Source: an uncultured Clostridia bacterium (GTDB lineage Bacteria; Bacillota; Clostridia; Christensenellales; UBA1242). Taken from it: 64,000 nt of DNA. Under the pieces are notes generated by a model. The model did no database searches, was not told where the DNA came from, and saw only the letters and a list, made by a program, of their open reading frames with translations. Shown here piece by piece: positions 35,687 through 43,290 of the stretch (position 1 is its first letter; every line of letters starts with the position of its first letter). The translations under genes and the position numbers were made by a program. The stretch covers positions 137,342-201,341 of the forward strand of contig CAOJSF010000001.1 in assembly GCA_948442695.1 (NCBI GenBank), given 5' to 3'.

Positions 35687-36256
35687 CTATAAAGAAAGAT
35701 CTTCTTCATTTTCGTTTATGTAATCGGCAAACAATTCTTTCACTTTTTTAATTTGATTTGGAGCGGTTTTGTTAAATTTTTCATTCGTTTCATTCAAAGA
35801 TTCCAAAACAACCATTAATGATGTCAAAGTTTTTGATGAAACTGAATCAACTCCATTTTTAATAATATTGTTTGATTGAATAATAAATTTTTCTAGTAAT
35901 TCAGTTGCTTTATCAAAGCCGATAAATGATGAATAAATGTCTTGAAATAACAACTGCTTATTGTTGGTTGTCATAATTTCATTTTGAAGTTTTTCTTCTT
36001 TTTGCAGTTTTTTATCTGTCAATTTTGAAGTAAAACTTTTAAGAAATTTGATTTCTTCTTTTGTGTTTTCATCTAACATATCATTTAAGGTCTTATAGTT
36101 GTCGACAATCTTCTTTTTAGTGATAGAAAAATAATCATTTACATCTTTCAATGTTTCAAACATAAAATCAACAATTTCTTTTTGCTCCTCAAAAGATAAT
36201 TTCTCCCAAGTCTTATCAAAGTTTTTATTTAGTTTCTTAAGTGTTTTTACATCCAT
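35687..36256 (-). CDS. unknown helical protein, paralogue 1 (189 aa)
   Basis: A 189-residue charged, predicted all-helical protein with no signal or membrane segment. It begins MDVKTLKKLNKNFDKTWEKL, then SFEEQKEIVDFM, and shares this pattern (MDV..L..LNKNF...WE.L.F..QKE..D) and the C-terminal QIKKVKELF with the gene at 36472. I recognise no family. AGGAGG lies just before its start, and its promoter is almost the same as that of its paralogue. It could be a stress or phage-related protein; that is a guess. Confidence 0.7.
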   Translation of the reverse strand: MDVKTLKKLNKNFDKTWEKLSFEEQKEIVDFMFETLKDVNDYFSITKKKIVDNYKTLNDMLDENTKEEIKFLKSFTSKLTDKKLQKEEKLQNEIMTTNNKQLLFQDIYSSFIGFDKATELLEKFIIQSNNIIKNGVDSVSSKTLTSLMVVLESLNETNEKFNKTAPNQIKKVKELFADYINENEEDLSL

Positions 36257-36286
36257 AATTTCCTCCTTATAAATGGTTATATCTCT

Positions 36287-36312
36287 ATTATAATCGGGGG
36301 GGGAAATGTCAA
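36287..36312 (-). promoter_or_regulatory. promoter of paralogue 1 with C8 tract in the spacer
   Basis: On the minus strand TTGACA (36312-36307) and TATAAT (36292-36287) are 14 bases apart, shorter than the usual 17. The spacer holds a run of eight C. Slippage in this run would change promoter spacing. Confidence 0.5.
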
Positions 36313-36471
36313 GTCCTTTTTTAAAATTAAATTAATTATTACTAATTTTTGTAAACGTTTATTTTGAAAATAGAAATTTTTATGTTGTTTAAACAAAAAT
36401 CCAGTTGAATCTTTTAACAACTGGACTATTATTAAATTTAAATAAAATTAAATTGAATGATTTTCTATATT

Positions 36472-37017
36472 TTAATTGAGGTGCTCTGGGAATAATTCTT
36501 CAAGTTTTTTGATTTGATTTTCCAACATTGTAGAAGTAAAATTGCTTCGTTTAACAAGATTTATGAGGTGAGTCATATTTTCGGTTATGATATCGTCTTC
36601 TTTATTATTTCTAAATTTTAAAAAATCATTTGACCAAACTAATAAATTTTCTAAAATTTGAGTTTCTTCTGGTATTAATGTATTCAAAGTTTTTTTCATT
36701 TCAGTAAAAACAAATTGTTCGTCTTTTGTTGTTGTAAGTTTTTGATTTGTTTCTTCTCTTGAATTGATTATAATATCATTAAATATAGAAGTCAAAGAAA
36801 ATTTTTGAGTAATTGATGATTTTATGTCGTTGCTTAAATTTTTATAAATTTTATTATAATTTTGGGTTAACTTATTATTTACTTCATTTATAAAAGTTAT
36901 TGCCTCATTTGCTGATTCCTTTAAATAGTCGATGACTTCTTTTTGCTGAGAAAAATTTAAGTTTTCCCATTCTTGATTAAAATTTTTATTCAAATTTGTC
37001 AGTATGCTTACATCCAT
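36472..37017 (-). CDS. unknown helical protein, paralogue 2 (181 aa)
   Basis: A 181-residue helical protein, a diverged tandem copy of the gene at 35687. It begins MDVSILTNLNKNFNQEWENL, then NFSQQKEVIDYL, and ends ENQIKKLEELFPEHLN. The two genes lie 215 bases apart, each with its own copy of the same promoter-leader. No catalytic motif is visible. The conserved N-terminal helix pair and the C-terminal QIKKxxELF are the parts most likely to matter. Confidence 0.7.
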   Translation of the reverse strand: MDVSILTNLNKNFNQEWENLNFSQQKEVIDYLKESANEAITFINEVNNKLTQNYNKIYKNLSNDIKSSITQKFSLTSIFNDIIINSREETNQKLTTTKDEQFVFTEMKKTLNTLIPEETQILENLLVWSNDFLKFRNNKEDDIITENMTHLINLVKRSNFTSTMLENQIKKLEELFPEHLN

Positions 37018-37047
37018 AATTTTCTCCTTATAAATGGTTATATCTCT

Positions 37048-37073
37048 ATTATAATCGGAGGAGGGATTGTCAA
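37048..37073 (-). promoter_or_regulatory. promoter of paralogue 2
   Basis: TTGACA (37073-37068) and TATAAT (37053-37048) on the minus strand, with a 14-base spacer ATCCCTCCTCCGAT. From TATAAT to the start codon it is nearly identical to the promoter of paralogue 1, but the C8 run is interrupted by T. Confidence 0.5.
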
Positions 37074-37080
37074 TCCTTTT

Positions 37081-37596
37081 TTAAAAATCTTTAAAAACCT
37101 TGCTTTCTTGTGGTCCGACACTATTTTGATATTTTCCAGAGTAGAGTTGTATTTTGCCTTTTGGTTTCCAAAATATAATTTGACCGATTTTCATGCCTTT
37201 ATAAATTCTTAAAGGTTGAACAACATGAAGTTGAAAGGTGAGGTTGCCTTTAAAACCTATATCAATGAGGTCTGCGGTGATTTGGACAAAAAGCCCCAGT
37301 CTGCCTGTTGAACTTCGACCTGTTATGGTAGGAACAAAAAAATCACTTCCAATAGTTTCTTTTGTGAAACCTAAATAAATTTTGTTTGGCTCTAAAACAA
37401 GTCCTTCATCTGGAATTTGAATTGTTTTTGTTTTGAGACTTTTTTTACTGTCTAAAACATCATCTTCATACACTTTTAAATAATCTCCCAGTTCTAAGTT
37501 ATAACTGTTTGGATTGATGCAATTTTCATCAAAAGGTGAGATGATTATTTTATTTTTTTTGACTTGTTTTGAAATTTCGCTTCCAGTGAGAATCAT
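37081..37596 (-). CDS. dCTP deaminase/dUTPase-family protein A, catalytic Glu replaced
   Basis: A 171-residue Dcd-like protein. NPNSYNLELGD (28-38) and the active-site TGRSSTGRLGLF (92-103) are conserved. The catalytic Glu of dCTP deaminase (in a VLEF-type strand) aligns with Gln122 in LTFQLHVV, while the preceding IDIGF keeps the Asp. It may be a dUTPase-like or inactive partner. It overlaps the next Dcd-like gene by four bases (ATGA), so they are made together, perhaps as a mixed trimer. Confidence 0.75.
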   Translation of the reverse strand: MILTGSEISKQVKKNKIIISPFDENCINPNSYNLELGDYLKVYEDDVLDSKKSLKTKTIQIPDEGLVLEPNKIYLGFTKETIGSDFFVPTITGRSSTGRLGLFVQITADLIDIGFKGNLTFQLHVVQPLRIYKGMKIGQIIFWKPKGKIQLYSGKYQNSVGPQESKVFKDF

Positions 37597-38114
37597 AAAA
37601 ACTCCTTATAAAATTTGCTTATTTGTGCTGATTGAAACTTTTTGTATTCTCCAGTTTTATATGTCATTTTCTTTCTGCCTTTAGTTTTCCAAAAGGTCAC
37701 CTGACCGATTTTCATAAAAGGATATATTTTAAGAGGCTGAACAACTTTTAGTTCTAGCGTCCAGTTGTGAAAGGTCCCGACATGACCTATCGGTGCTGTG
37801 ACTTGAAGAAAGAGGCCCAGTCTGCCTAGCGAACTTCTGCCGATAAGTTGGGTCACAAATTTGTCGCTTCCGATTTTTTCTAAGGTGGAGGAAAGATAAA
37901 GTTTTCCAGGTTTAAGCACATAGCCTTCTTTTGGGATAATTATCCTTTTGTAATTTGGTTTTTGTTTTGCGTCGAGAAATCTATCAAACTCAATTAGTTC
38001 ATTATTCAACCGATAGTTGAAACTATTTGGATTAAGAAGGCTCTTGTCAAAAGGCTCTATTTTTATATTGTTTTTGTGAAGTTGTCGTATTATTTCAAGT
38101 TTTGTAAGAATCAT
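37593..38114 (-). CDS. dCTP deaminase/dUTPase-family protein B
   Basis: A 173-residue paralogue of protein A. NPNSFNYRL (28-36) and IGRSSLGRLGLF (91-102) are present. Glu121 in TLELKVV sits at the catalytic Glu position, but the IDPGW-type segment has become GHVGTFHNW. It thus keeps the residue that protein A lost and lacks the one A keeps. Known members deaminate dCTP to dUTP or hydrolyse dUTP; some act in phage defence by depleting nucleotides. I cannot tell which applies. Confidence 0.75.
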   Translation of the reverse strand: MILTKLEIIRQLHKNNIKIEPFDKSLLNPNSFNYRLNNELIEFDRFLDAKQKPNYKRIIIPKEGYVLKPGKLYLSSTLEKIGSDKFVTQLIGRSSLGRLGLFLQVTAPIGHVGTFHNWTLELKVVQPLKIYPFMKIGQVTFWKTKGRKKMTYKTGEYKKFQSAQISKFYKEFL

Positions 38115-38259
38115 AAAACACCTTTAAATAATTTTTTTAATTTTTGAAAATTTGACTTAATATTATCAAAATATATGATAATTGCATAATTTTATTGAAA
38201 TTTTTGGCTTTTTTTATAAATTTATTAAAATTTTAATAAAATTTTTAATTTTAATCTTT

Positions 38260-38964
38260 TTATTTTGTGATTCTGGACCATGCGTCAGGAGTGCGTAAAT
38301 CAATAGGTAAGAGGTTTAGATAACAATCAATTCTGATGATAAGTTGAAAATTGTTGAAATAGTTTTGAGATAAAAGATATTCTCTGAGTTCATCTATTAA
38401 TATATGTATTTTTTCTATTAAATAGGACAAAGTGTGATTGCCAAAGCCATTTTCATTTATTAAATCTTGATTTTTTGAAATGATGTGAAAAATGTTTTTA
38501 GAATTATAAGGAAATTCAATTTCAAGATAGGGTAGATTTTCACGGGTGTTGATGCCAGGCACTTTTGAAGGGATGAAATTGATTCGGTCGCAACTGTCAG
38601 TGAAGGGGTTTGTTGAAAATTGCGCTATTGCAAGTTTGTCGCTATAATAATTTTCGCCATTGTTAAATTTGTGACATTCGACACAAAAATCAAAGATATC
38701 TTCAAATTCAAGGCATCCTTTTTTAAGTTCGTCTAGGTTTTTGAAAAAACGATTGTCTTTAAATTGAATGTCGCTGATAAAAGTTTTGTTTGCGCTTCTT
38801 TTTAAGACCAAAGTATCAAAGTTTTTGTCGTCAAATTGCAAGTTTAACAACTTTTCTTTTGAATCTACAAAATATAGTTTTATTCTGTCATCTCTAAAAA
38901 GCCTGGGAAAGTTATCGTATAAAAACTTTAGGCCTTGCACTCTATTGAATTGCAGATTGCTCAT
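38260..38964 (-). CDS. unknown protein in the nucleotide cluster (234 aa)
   Basis: A 234-residue soluble protein, not recognised. It starts MSNLQFNRVQGLKFLYDNFP and holds DTLVLKRSANKTFISD, FCVECHKFNNGENYYSD and IRIDCYLNLLPIDLRTPDAW. The EFEDIFDFCVECHKF stretch has a CxxCH pair. Its start overlaps the kinase gene by 23 bases, so the two are translationally linked. Its role is probably tied to the kinase. Positions 38115-38259 hold no gene. Confidence 0.65.
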   Translation of the reverse strand: MSNLQFNRVQGLKFLYDNFPRLFRDDRIKLYFVDSKEKLLNLQFDDKNFDTLVLKRSANKTFISDIQFKDNRFFKNLDELKKGCLEFEDIFDFCVECHKFNNGENYYSDKLAIAQFSTNPFTDSCDRINFIPSKVPGINTRENLPYLEIEFPYNSKNIFHIISKNQDLINENGFGNHTLSYLIEKIHILIDELREYLLSQNYFNNFQLIIRIDCYLNLLPIDLRTPDAWSRITK

Positions 38965-39487
38965 GTTTAATCTCCTTAATTAAAATTTTATCCATTAAAT
39001 TATATAAATTTTTTTGATATTCTTCCATTGTCCCAAAATTATCAACTTCAAAGTCGCAGGGAAGGTTTTGATGCCATTCTAAGCGAGAGGATGGATTTGA
39101 TTTTGTGTGATCAAGTCTGTCTCTTTTGAAACCATTTATCTTAACAAATATGAATCCGTTTTGCTTTAAAAATTGAAAGTCAGGAGGTCTGCAATCATCG
39201 TTTGTGATAATCCCATCAAAATTTATGACTTTCTTGAGTTTTTTAGAAAACTCATCAAGTAAAAATTGTGAATTTTCTTTTCTTATTTTTGCTCCATAAT
39301 ATTGCAAAAGTTCGCCATCTTGTTCGCCAACCATATTCTTGTTTATAAATCTATAAAAATCATCTTGCAATTTATAAAGTGGAAGCGCAATCTTGATATT
39401 TATTAAATTAAATTTCTCTTTTAATATGTTTACAGCGGTGTTTTTTCCATATTCGCTGGGTGCAATAAAAGATATTTTGATTGCCAT
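38942..39487 (-). CDS. dNMP-kinase-like P-loop protein
   Basis: A 181-residue P-loop protein that resembles phage-type deoxynucleoside monophosphate kinases. The N-terminal FIAPSEYGKNTAVNIL is a Walker A with GKN in place of GKT/S. IITNDDCRPPDFQFLKQNG is the Walker-B-like and substrate region, and FVKINGFKRDRLDHTKSNPS follows. The GKN change may lower activity. AGGAG lies upstream. A 19-bp palindrome (39504-39522) lies 17 bases before the start codon, matching one in front of the regulator gene. Confidence 0.7.
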   Translation of the reverse strand: MAIKISFIAPSEYGKNTAVNILKEKFNLINIKIALPLYKLQDDFYRFINKNMVGEQDGELLQYYGAKIRKENSQFLLDEFSKKLKKVINFDGIITNDDCRPPDFQFLKQNGFIFVKINGFKRDRLDHTKSNPSSRLEWHQNLPCDFEVDNFGTMEEYQKNLYNLMDKILIKEIKHEQSAIQ

Positions 39488-39503
39488 ATTTCTCCTTTTA
39501 ACA

Positions 39504-39522
39504 ATGTGTATTTTTTACGCAT
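39504..39522 (-). promoter_or_regulatory. operator palindrome, site 1 (kinase operon)
   Basis: ATGTGTA-TTTTT-TACGCAT. The arms match as ATGYGTA/TACRCAT with one G-T difference. The same 19-bp layout occurs at 40295-40313 in front of the Nudix-wHTH gene. Confidence 0.6.
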
Positions 39523-39533
39523 TTATGCGGTTT

Positions 39534-39562
39534 TTTAAACACGAGGGTAACTCGTGTTTAAA
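39534..39562 (-). terminator. hairpin after the Nudix-wHTH gene
   Basis: TTTAAACACGAG pairs perfectly with CTCGTGTTTAAA around GGTAA: a 12-bp stem. It lies between the regulator gene and the kinase operon, but it has no long U-run, so it may be a weak terminator or a processing site. Confidence 0.5.
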
Positions 39563-39595
39563 TAGTCGTCTCAAATATTTTTGATAATAACAAAA

Positions 39596-40273
39596 TTATT
39601 TATAAAAATTTATTACAGATTCTTTCTCGGTGAATTTGTATAGTTTTGTTGCTTTTTTATTATCTTCCTTTTGCATATGGTCAGTTTCTATGATTATATT
39701 GTCGGAAAGAAGTTTTTTTCTAAAGTTTCGCCTATCAAGTTCTGTCCCCATAATCTTTTCGTAAATTTTTTGAAGTTGGGGGAGTGTAAAGTAATTTGGG
39801 AATAATTTTTTCATGATTGTTGTTGTGAAAATTTTGTTTTTTAATGTTATAATTGCCTTTTCTAAAATTTCCTTGTGATCGTATCCTAGTTCTGGGATTC
39901 TGTCAATTTCAAACCAGTCGGCGTCTGATGCTTTGTCGGTTTGTTTGAATTTTTCTATTATGCTTGAGTCGCTTATTCCTATATAGCCGATTGCAATCAT
40001 TCGTCTAAGAGGTGAGCGGTCAGGTTTTGTAAAAACATCAAACATTTCAAAGTCCACATTCTTAATTCGTGTTTTTTCATACATTTCTCTTTTCATTGCC
40101 TGCTCGCCAGTTTCGGTGTTGTAAGCACAGCCTCCCACCAAAATCCATTTGTTTTTAAAGGGCTGGTTTTTTCTTTTTATCAACAAAACCTTAAATTTGT
40201 CCTTGTCGATTGTGAAAAGTGCAAGAACAACATGCAAGCCTTGATTGTCATATCTAGGATCATTCATAATCAT
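39596..40273 (-). CDS. NrtR-like regulator: degenerate Nudix domain plus winged helix
   Basis: A 225-residue protein. Residues 10-150 are a Nudix fold; the box GGCAYNTETGEQAMKREMYE continues KTRI, so the second Glu of the catalytic EE pair is Lys. The C-terminal half (FPNYFTLPQLQKIYEKIMGT, then RNFRKKLLSDNIIIE) is the winged-helix DNA-binding domain typical of NrtR. NrtR proteins repress NAD, pentose or nucleotide genes and sense ADP-ribose-type ligands. GGAGAT precedes ATG 40273. A palindrome sits between its -35 and -10 boxes, as expected for autoregulation. Confidence 0.85.
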   Translation of the reverse strand: MIMNDPRYDNQGLHVVLALFTIDKDKFKVLLIKRKNQPFKNKWILVGGCAYNTETGEQAMKREMYEKTRIKNVDFEMFDVFTKPDRSPLRRMIAIGYIGISDSSIIEKFKQTDKASDADWFEIDRIPELGYDHKEILEKAIITLKNKIFTTTIMKKLFPNYFTLPQLQKIYEKIMGTELDRRNFRKKLLSDNIIIETDHMQKEDNKKATKLYKFTEKESVINFYK

Positions 40274-40294
40274 TTTTTATCTCCAAAATATATT

Positions 40295-40320
40295 ATGCGT
40301 AAATTTTACACATTTGTCAA
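40295..40320 (-). promoter_or_regulatory. promoter of the Nudix-wHTH gene with operator palindrome, site 2
   Basis: Minus strand: TTGACA (40320-40315), then, 17 bases on, CATAAT. Between and partly over them lies ATGTGTA-AAATT-TACGCAT (40313-40295), the same 19-bp palindrome as at 39504-39522. A protein bound here would block RNA polymerase. Confidence 0.65.
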
Positions 40321-40438
40321 CAGTTTTTTGAAAAAATTTTCAAAAAAAATAAAAGTCATGTAATTTTTTGACTTTTATTTTCATATTATTTTTCTCTATC
40401 ATTGATTTTTAAGTTGAATTTTTTTAATTTCATTGTGA

Positions 40439-41281
40439 TCAATCTTTTACAAAATATCCAAAACCATAACATTTTGCACCTACATGAGATCCGACTACGC
40501 AACCGATTTCTCCTGTTGTGGTTTTTTGGTTTGGGGAGAGGAGAGGTTTAGTTTTTGTGATAAGTTTGTTTGCACCTTCTTCAAAACCTGAATGAGCAAA
40601 ATAGAAGTATTTTTCATCATCGACATTTTCAATTTTGTCAATGATAAAACTCTCTGCTTTGTTGTTTCCTATGCTTTTTCCTATGTTTGTCACCTTTCCG
40701 TCTATTATGCTTACTATAGGTTTGACATTGAGGACAGAGCCTATTGTCGCACTTGTTGAATTTAGTCTACCGCTTTGCTTAAGATATTTTAAATCATTTA
40801 TTATAAAAAAGCATCTCATATTTTTGCGAAGTCTATAAAATTCAGATTTTATCATTTCCACGTCAACATCAGGGTGTGATTCAATAAAACGACATAGTTC
40901 AACTATTATAGCACCTTGTGCAACAGTGGTAGAAGCACTTTCTTCAATAAATACATTTTTCATGCCGAGATTGTCTGCTGCCATTTGTGCTTGAATTTTT
41001 GTCGTGCTCATTTCCATAGAGATTACAATTGTTATCACAAAAATATCTTCTATGTTTGCGTAGGCTTTATAAAAGTTTTCAAACTTATACGCATTTGGCA
41101 TGGCGGTTTTTGGAATAAGACCAGTGGAATTTAGTTTTTCATAAAATTCATCATTTTTCAAACCTTCTGGATATATTTCCTCACCAAACATAACTTCAAT
41201 AGGAATGATTGAGATGTTGAATTTATTTAAAAACTCCTCTGGAATGTCGCAAGATGCGTCTGCTAAAAATATATATTTCAT
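40439..41281 (-). CDS. DegV family fatty-acid-binding protein
   Basis: A 280-residue intact DegV protein. KYIFLADASCDIPEEF is the N-terminus, FFIINDLKYLKQSGRLNSTS is the core, and GEIGCVVGSHVGAKCYGFGY is the C-terminal GxxxGxHxGP-like loop in which the last residues vary. DegV (FakB-type) proteins carry fatty acids to a FakA kinase, which is not in the window. I start it at 41281, where AGGAG precedes the ATG. A broken relative lies at 2139-2997. Confidence 0.85.
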   Translation of the reverse strand: MKYIFLADASCDIPEEFLNKFNISIIPIEVMFGEEIYPEGLKNDEFYEKLNSTGLIPKTAMPNAYKFENFYKAYANIEDIFVITIVISMEMSTTKIQAQMAADNLGMKNVFIEESASTTVAQGAIIVELCRFIESHPDVDVEMIKSEFYRLRKNMRCFFIINDLKYLKQSGRLNSTSATIGSVLNVKPIVSIIDGKVTNIGKSIGNNKAESFIIDKIENVDDEKYFYFAHSGFEEGANKLITKTKPLLSPNQKTTTGEIGCVVGSHVGAKCYGFGYFVKD

Positions 41282-41466
41282 AAAAACTCCTAAAAAAAAT
41301 ATAACATAAAATATATAAAATTCCAAAAGAATTTATAGAATTTATTGAAAAAACATAAAAATTTTCAAAAATTGTAAAATATTGTAAAAATTTATCAAAT
41401 ATTTATTTACTTTATAAAAAAAATATGTATAATAAGAATATCAGAGAGGTAAATAGAGAGGTAAAT

Positions 41467-41886
41467 ATGGAAATAGATGAAAAAGATGTCTTTTTGGAAG
41501 AGAGAATTTGTATGTATATGATGCTTTTAAAAATCACTCCAAATTTAAAGGGATATAAATATTTAAAAGAATGTATAAAACAAATTTATGCCGATTCCAC
41601 CAAAAAGTTTAAGATAAAAGAAAAACTTTATTTTAGTGTTGCACAAAAGTTTCAAGAAAAAGTTTGTAATATTGACAGGGCATTGAGACATGCAGTTATG
41701 GTGAGTTTTAATAAAAATGGAATTGAAGATTTTGAAAAATTTTTGCATTTTCATTTTTATAATGACAAACCATCTCCTAGAGAACTGCTTTGTGTGCTTG
41801 TTGAAAGGGTGATTGTTGATACAAAAAGAATGATTGCAAACAAGTCAAAAGTTTTGAAACGCTGGAAGGCGTCTATGATAGTATAA
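41467..41886 (+). CDS. Spo0A C-terminal-domain-like DNA-binding protein without receiver
   Basis: A 139-residue protein that matches the effector domain of Spo0A: ITPNLKGYKYLKECIKQIYA, YFSVAQKFQEKVCNIDRALR and HAVMVSFNKNG, then KPSPRELLCVLVERV. The usual phosphorylated receiver domain is absent. In Spo0A this domain binds the 0A box. I start it at ATG 41467 because TATAAT (41428-41433) would start transcription near 41440, past the upstream ATG. GAGAGG (41456-41461) is the ribosome site. Confidence 0.75.
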   Translation: MEIDEKDVFLEERICMYMMLLKITPNLKGYKYLKECIKQIYADSTKKFKIKEKLYFSVAQKFQEKVCNIDRALRHAVMVSFNKNGIEDFEKFLHFHFYNDKPSPRELLCVLVERVIVDTKRMIANKSKVLKRWKASMIV

Positions 41887-41920
41887 GGTTGAAAAAAAAT
41901 TAAAAAAATTTGTCATAAAC

Positions 41921-41976
41921 ACTTGATTTTATTTTTCAAGTGTTTTATAATGACAACATAAGAGAACTGTGTGTTC
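41921..41976 (+). promoter_or_regulatory. promoter and operators of the LexA/S24 gene
   Basis: TTGATT (41923-41928), 17 bases, then TATAAT (41946-41951). CACTTGA/TCAAGTG form an inverted repeat across the -35 box. GAACTGTGTGTTC (41964-41976), just past the start site, resembles a Firmicutes SOS box (GAAC-N4-GTTC) but with a five-base gap. Confidence 0.55.
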
Positions 41977-42044
41977 TTTTATAAAAGTGCTTTGATATTT
42001 ATAGTGCTTATAATCCTTAAGTTCTTTAAGGGGGACGATTTTAA

Positions 42045-42641
42045 ATGAAAAATTTAAATGAAACTTTGCTTGAAAAAATGCTGAGTTATATTAAAACTTA
42101 TCAGATAGAGAGGGGGAGGAGTCCTTCATATCGTAATATAATGAGTCAGTTTTCTCTTTCAAGTTTGTCTGTTGTTTGTCGCTATATTGAAGTTTTGCGT
42201 CAAAGAGGACTGCTTGAAAAGGACAATTTGGGTGGCATTGAGATTTCAGCAAATTTAAACTGTGCAAATACAATAATTGCCCCTATTGTTGGCACGGTCA
42301 CCTGTGGAAAACCTATTTATGCACAAGAGAATATCGAAGGCAATTTTCAGCTTCCGACTGCTATTTTTGGAAATAGTGAAATTTTTATGCTATATGCAGA
42401 AGGTGATAGTATGGAGGGAGTGGGAATTAAGAGTGGTGATATTTTGGTCGTTCGCAAAACTAATTGTGCCGAGAATGGGCAGATTGTGGTTGCTTTGATT
42501 GAAGATAGTGCCACTGTGAAAACTTTTTTTAAGAGGAAAGATTGTGTTGTGTTGCATCCTGAGAATGACAAATATGATGATATTATTGAAAAAGATGTCA
42601 GGATTTTAGGTGTGGTTCAACATTTTATTCATAAATTTTAG
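42045..42641 (+). CDS. lexA: LexA-like repressor, S24 peptidase
   Basis: A 198-residue LexA fold. The N-terminal winged helix (MLSYIKTYQIERGRSPSYRN, then SLSSLSVVCRYIEVLRQRGL) is followed by the self-cleavage site Cys87-Gly88, the catalytic Ser122 (GDSMEG) and Lys159 (ATVKTF). Such repressors cleave themselves on RecA and release SOS or phage genes. The half-match SOS box after the promoter suggests self-control. It may be the host LexA or a prophage repressor; the neighbours (zinc ribbon, terminase) favour some phage link. Confidence 0.85.
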   Translation: MKNLNETLLEKMLSYIKTYQIERGRSPSYRNIMSQFSLSSLSVVCRYIEVLRQRGLLEKDNLGGIEISANLNCANTIIAPIVGTVTCGKPIYAQENIEGNFQLPTAIFGNSEIFMLYAEGDSMEGVGIKSGDILVVRKTNCAENGQIVVALIEDSATVKTFFKRKDCVVLHPENDKYDDIIEKDVRILGVVQHFIHKF

Positions 42642-42652
42642 GAGGCAAAAAA

Positions 42653-42841
42653 GTGCAAATGAAATTATTTTGCCCTCATTGTGGTCGATGTTTGGGTGAA
42701 TGCAATTCATCTGACGGGCAGTCTGTTTGCAAGGTGCTTGTTTCACCACCAAATAGGTTGGGCAAAAAGTATTTTATACATGATATGAAATGTATGAAAT
42801 GCAAAAATGAAGTTTTTATTTTAATGGAATTTAAAGATTGA
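42653..42841 (+). CDS. small zinc-ribbon protein (62 aa)
   Basis: A 62-residue protein with two CxxC pairs: KLFCPHCGRCLGEC and MKCMKCKNEV, which should bind one zinc. AGGAGG lies at 42640-42645, and the spacing favours GTG 42653 over ATG 42659. It follows the LexA gene by 11 bases on the same strand, so it is probably in the same operon. Small zinc ribbons of this kind are common in phages; the function is unknown. Confidence 0.7.
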   Translation: MQMKLFCPHCGRCLGECNSSDGQSVCKVLVSPPNRLGKKYFIHDMKCMKCKNEVFILMEFKD

Positions 42842-42849
42842 CAGCGAAC

Positions 42850-42940
42850 CCCAGCGTTCCAAAATCTAAAAAAGATTGAGGAATGTTGGGATTTTTTGTT
42901 GTATAGCAAATTTGTCCTGGCGTTCGTCAGGACATTTTTT
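42850..42940 (+). terminator. tandem terminators after the LexA operon
   Basis: First stem: CCCAGCGTTCC (42850-42860) with GGAATGTTGGG (42880-42890), then ATTTTTT. Second stem: TGTCCTG with CAGGACA around GCGTTCGT, then TTTTTT (to 42940). Two consecutive terminators shield the tRNA-Leu array behind them. Confidence 0.75.
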
Positions 42941-43006
42941 AGTGAAGAAAAAAGAAAAAATTGATAAACAATCTAACAAACAGGCTGTGATTTGATTGTG
43001 TAAGGA

Positions 43007-43290
43007 GATAAAAAAGAAGTCTTAGGAGACTTCGTCATTTTACTGGTGCCGATGGTGGGAGCCATTCACCCTAAAAATCTGACGATTTTCAGGGAACCCG
43101 ATTGAACCCGATGGGTTCGACTCCCAAATAAATAAAAAAGAAGTCTTAGGAGACTTCGTCATTTTACTGGTGCCGATGGTGGGAGCCATTCACCCTAAAA
43201 ATCTGACGATTTTCAGGGAACCCGATTGAACCCGATGGGTTCGACTCCCAAATAAATAAAAAGAAGTCTTAGGAGACTTCGTCATTTTGC
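43007..43290. repeat. 124-bp tandem repeat of the tRNA-Leu 3' end and terminator
   Basis: Read on the minus strand, the tRNA-Leu 3' end and its terminator (GAAGTCT-CCT-AAGACTTC) are followed by two more units. The element CTTAGGAGAC occurs at 43021, 43145 and 43268 (spacing 124 and 123). Each extra unit carries the tRNA tail GGCTCCCACCATCGGCACCA, the same terminator, and an extra T-arm-like GGGAGTCGAACCCATCGGG. The units are nearly identical. The layout is the same as in the array downstream of tRNA-Lys. Confidence 0.9.

Noticed and set aside
39518..39529. ACGCATTTATGCGG as a separate terminator of the regulator gene
   Set aside because: It overlaps the 19-bp operator palindrome in front of the kinase; the better hairpin is at 39534-39562.
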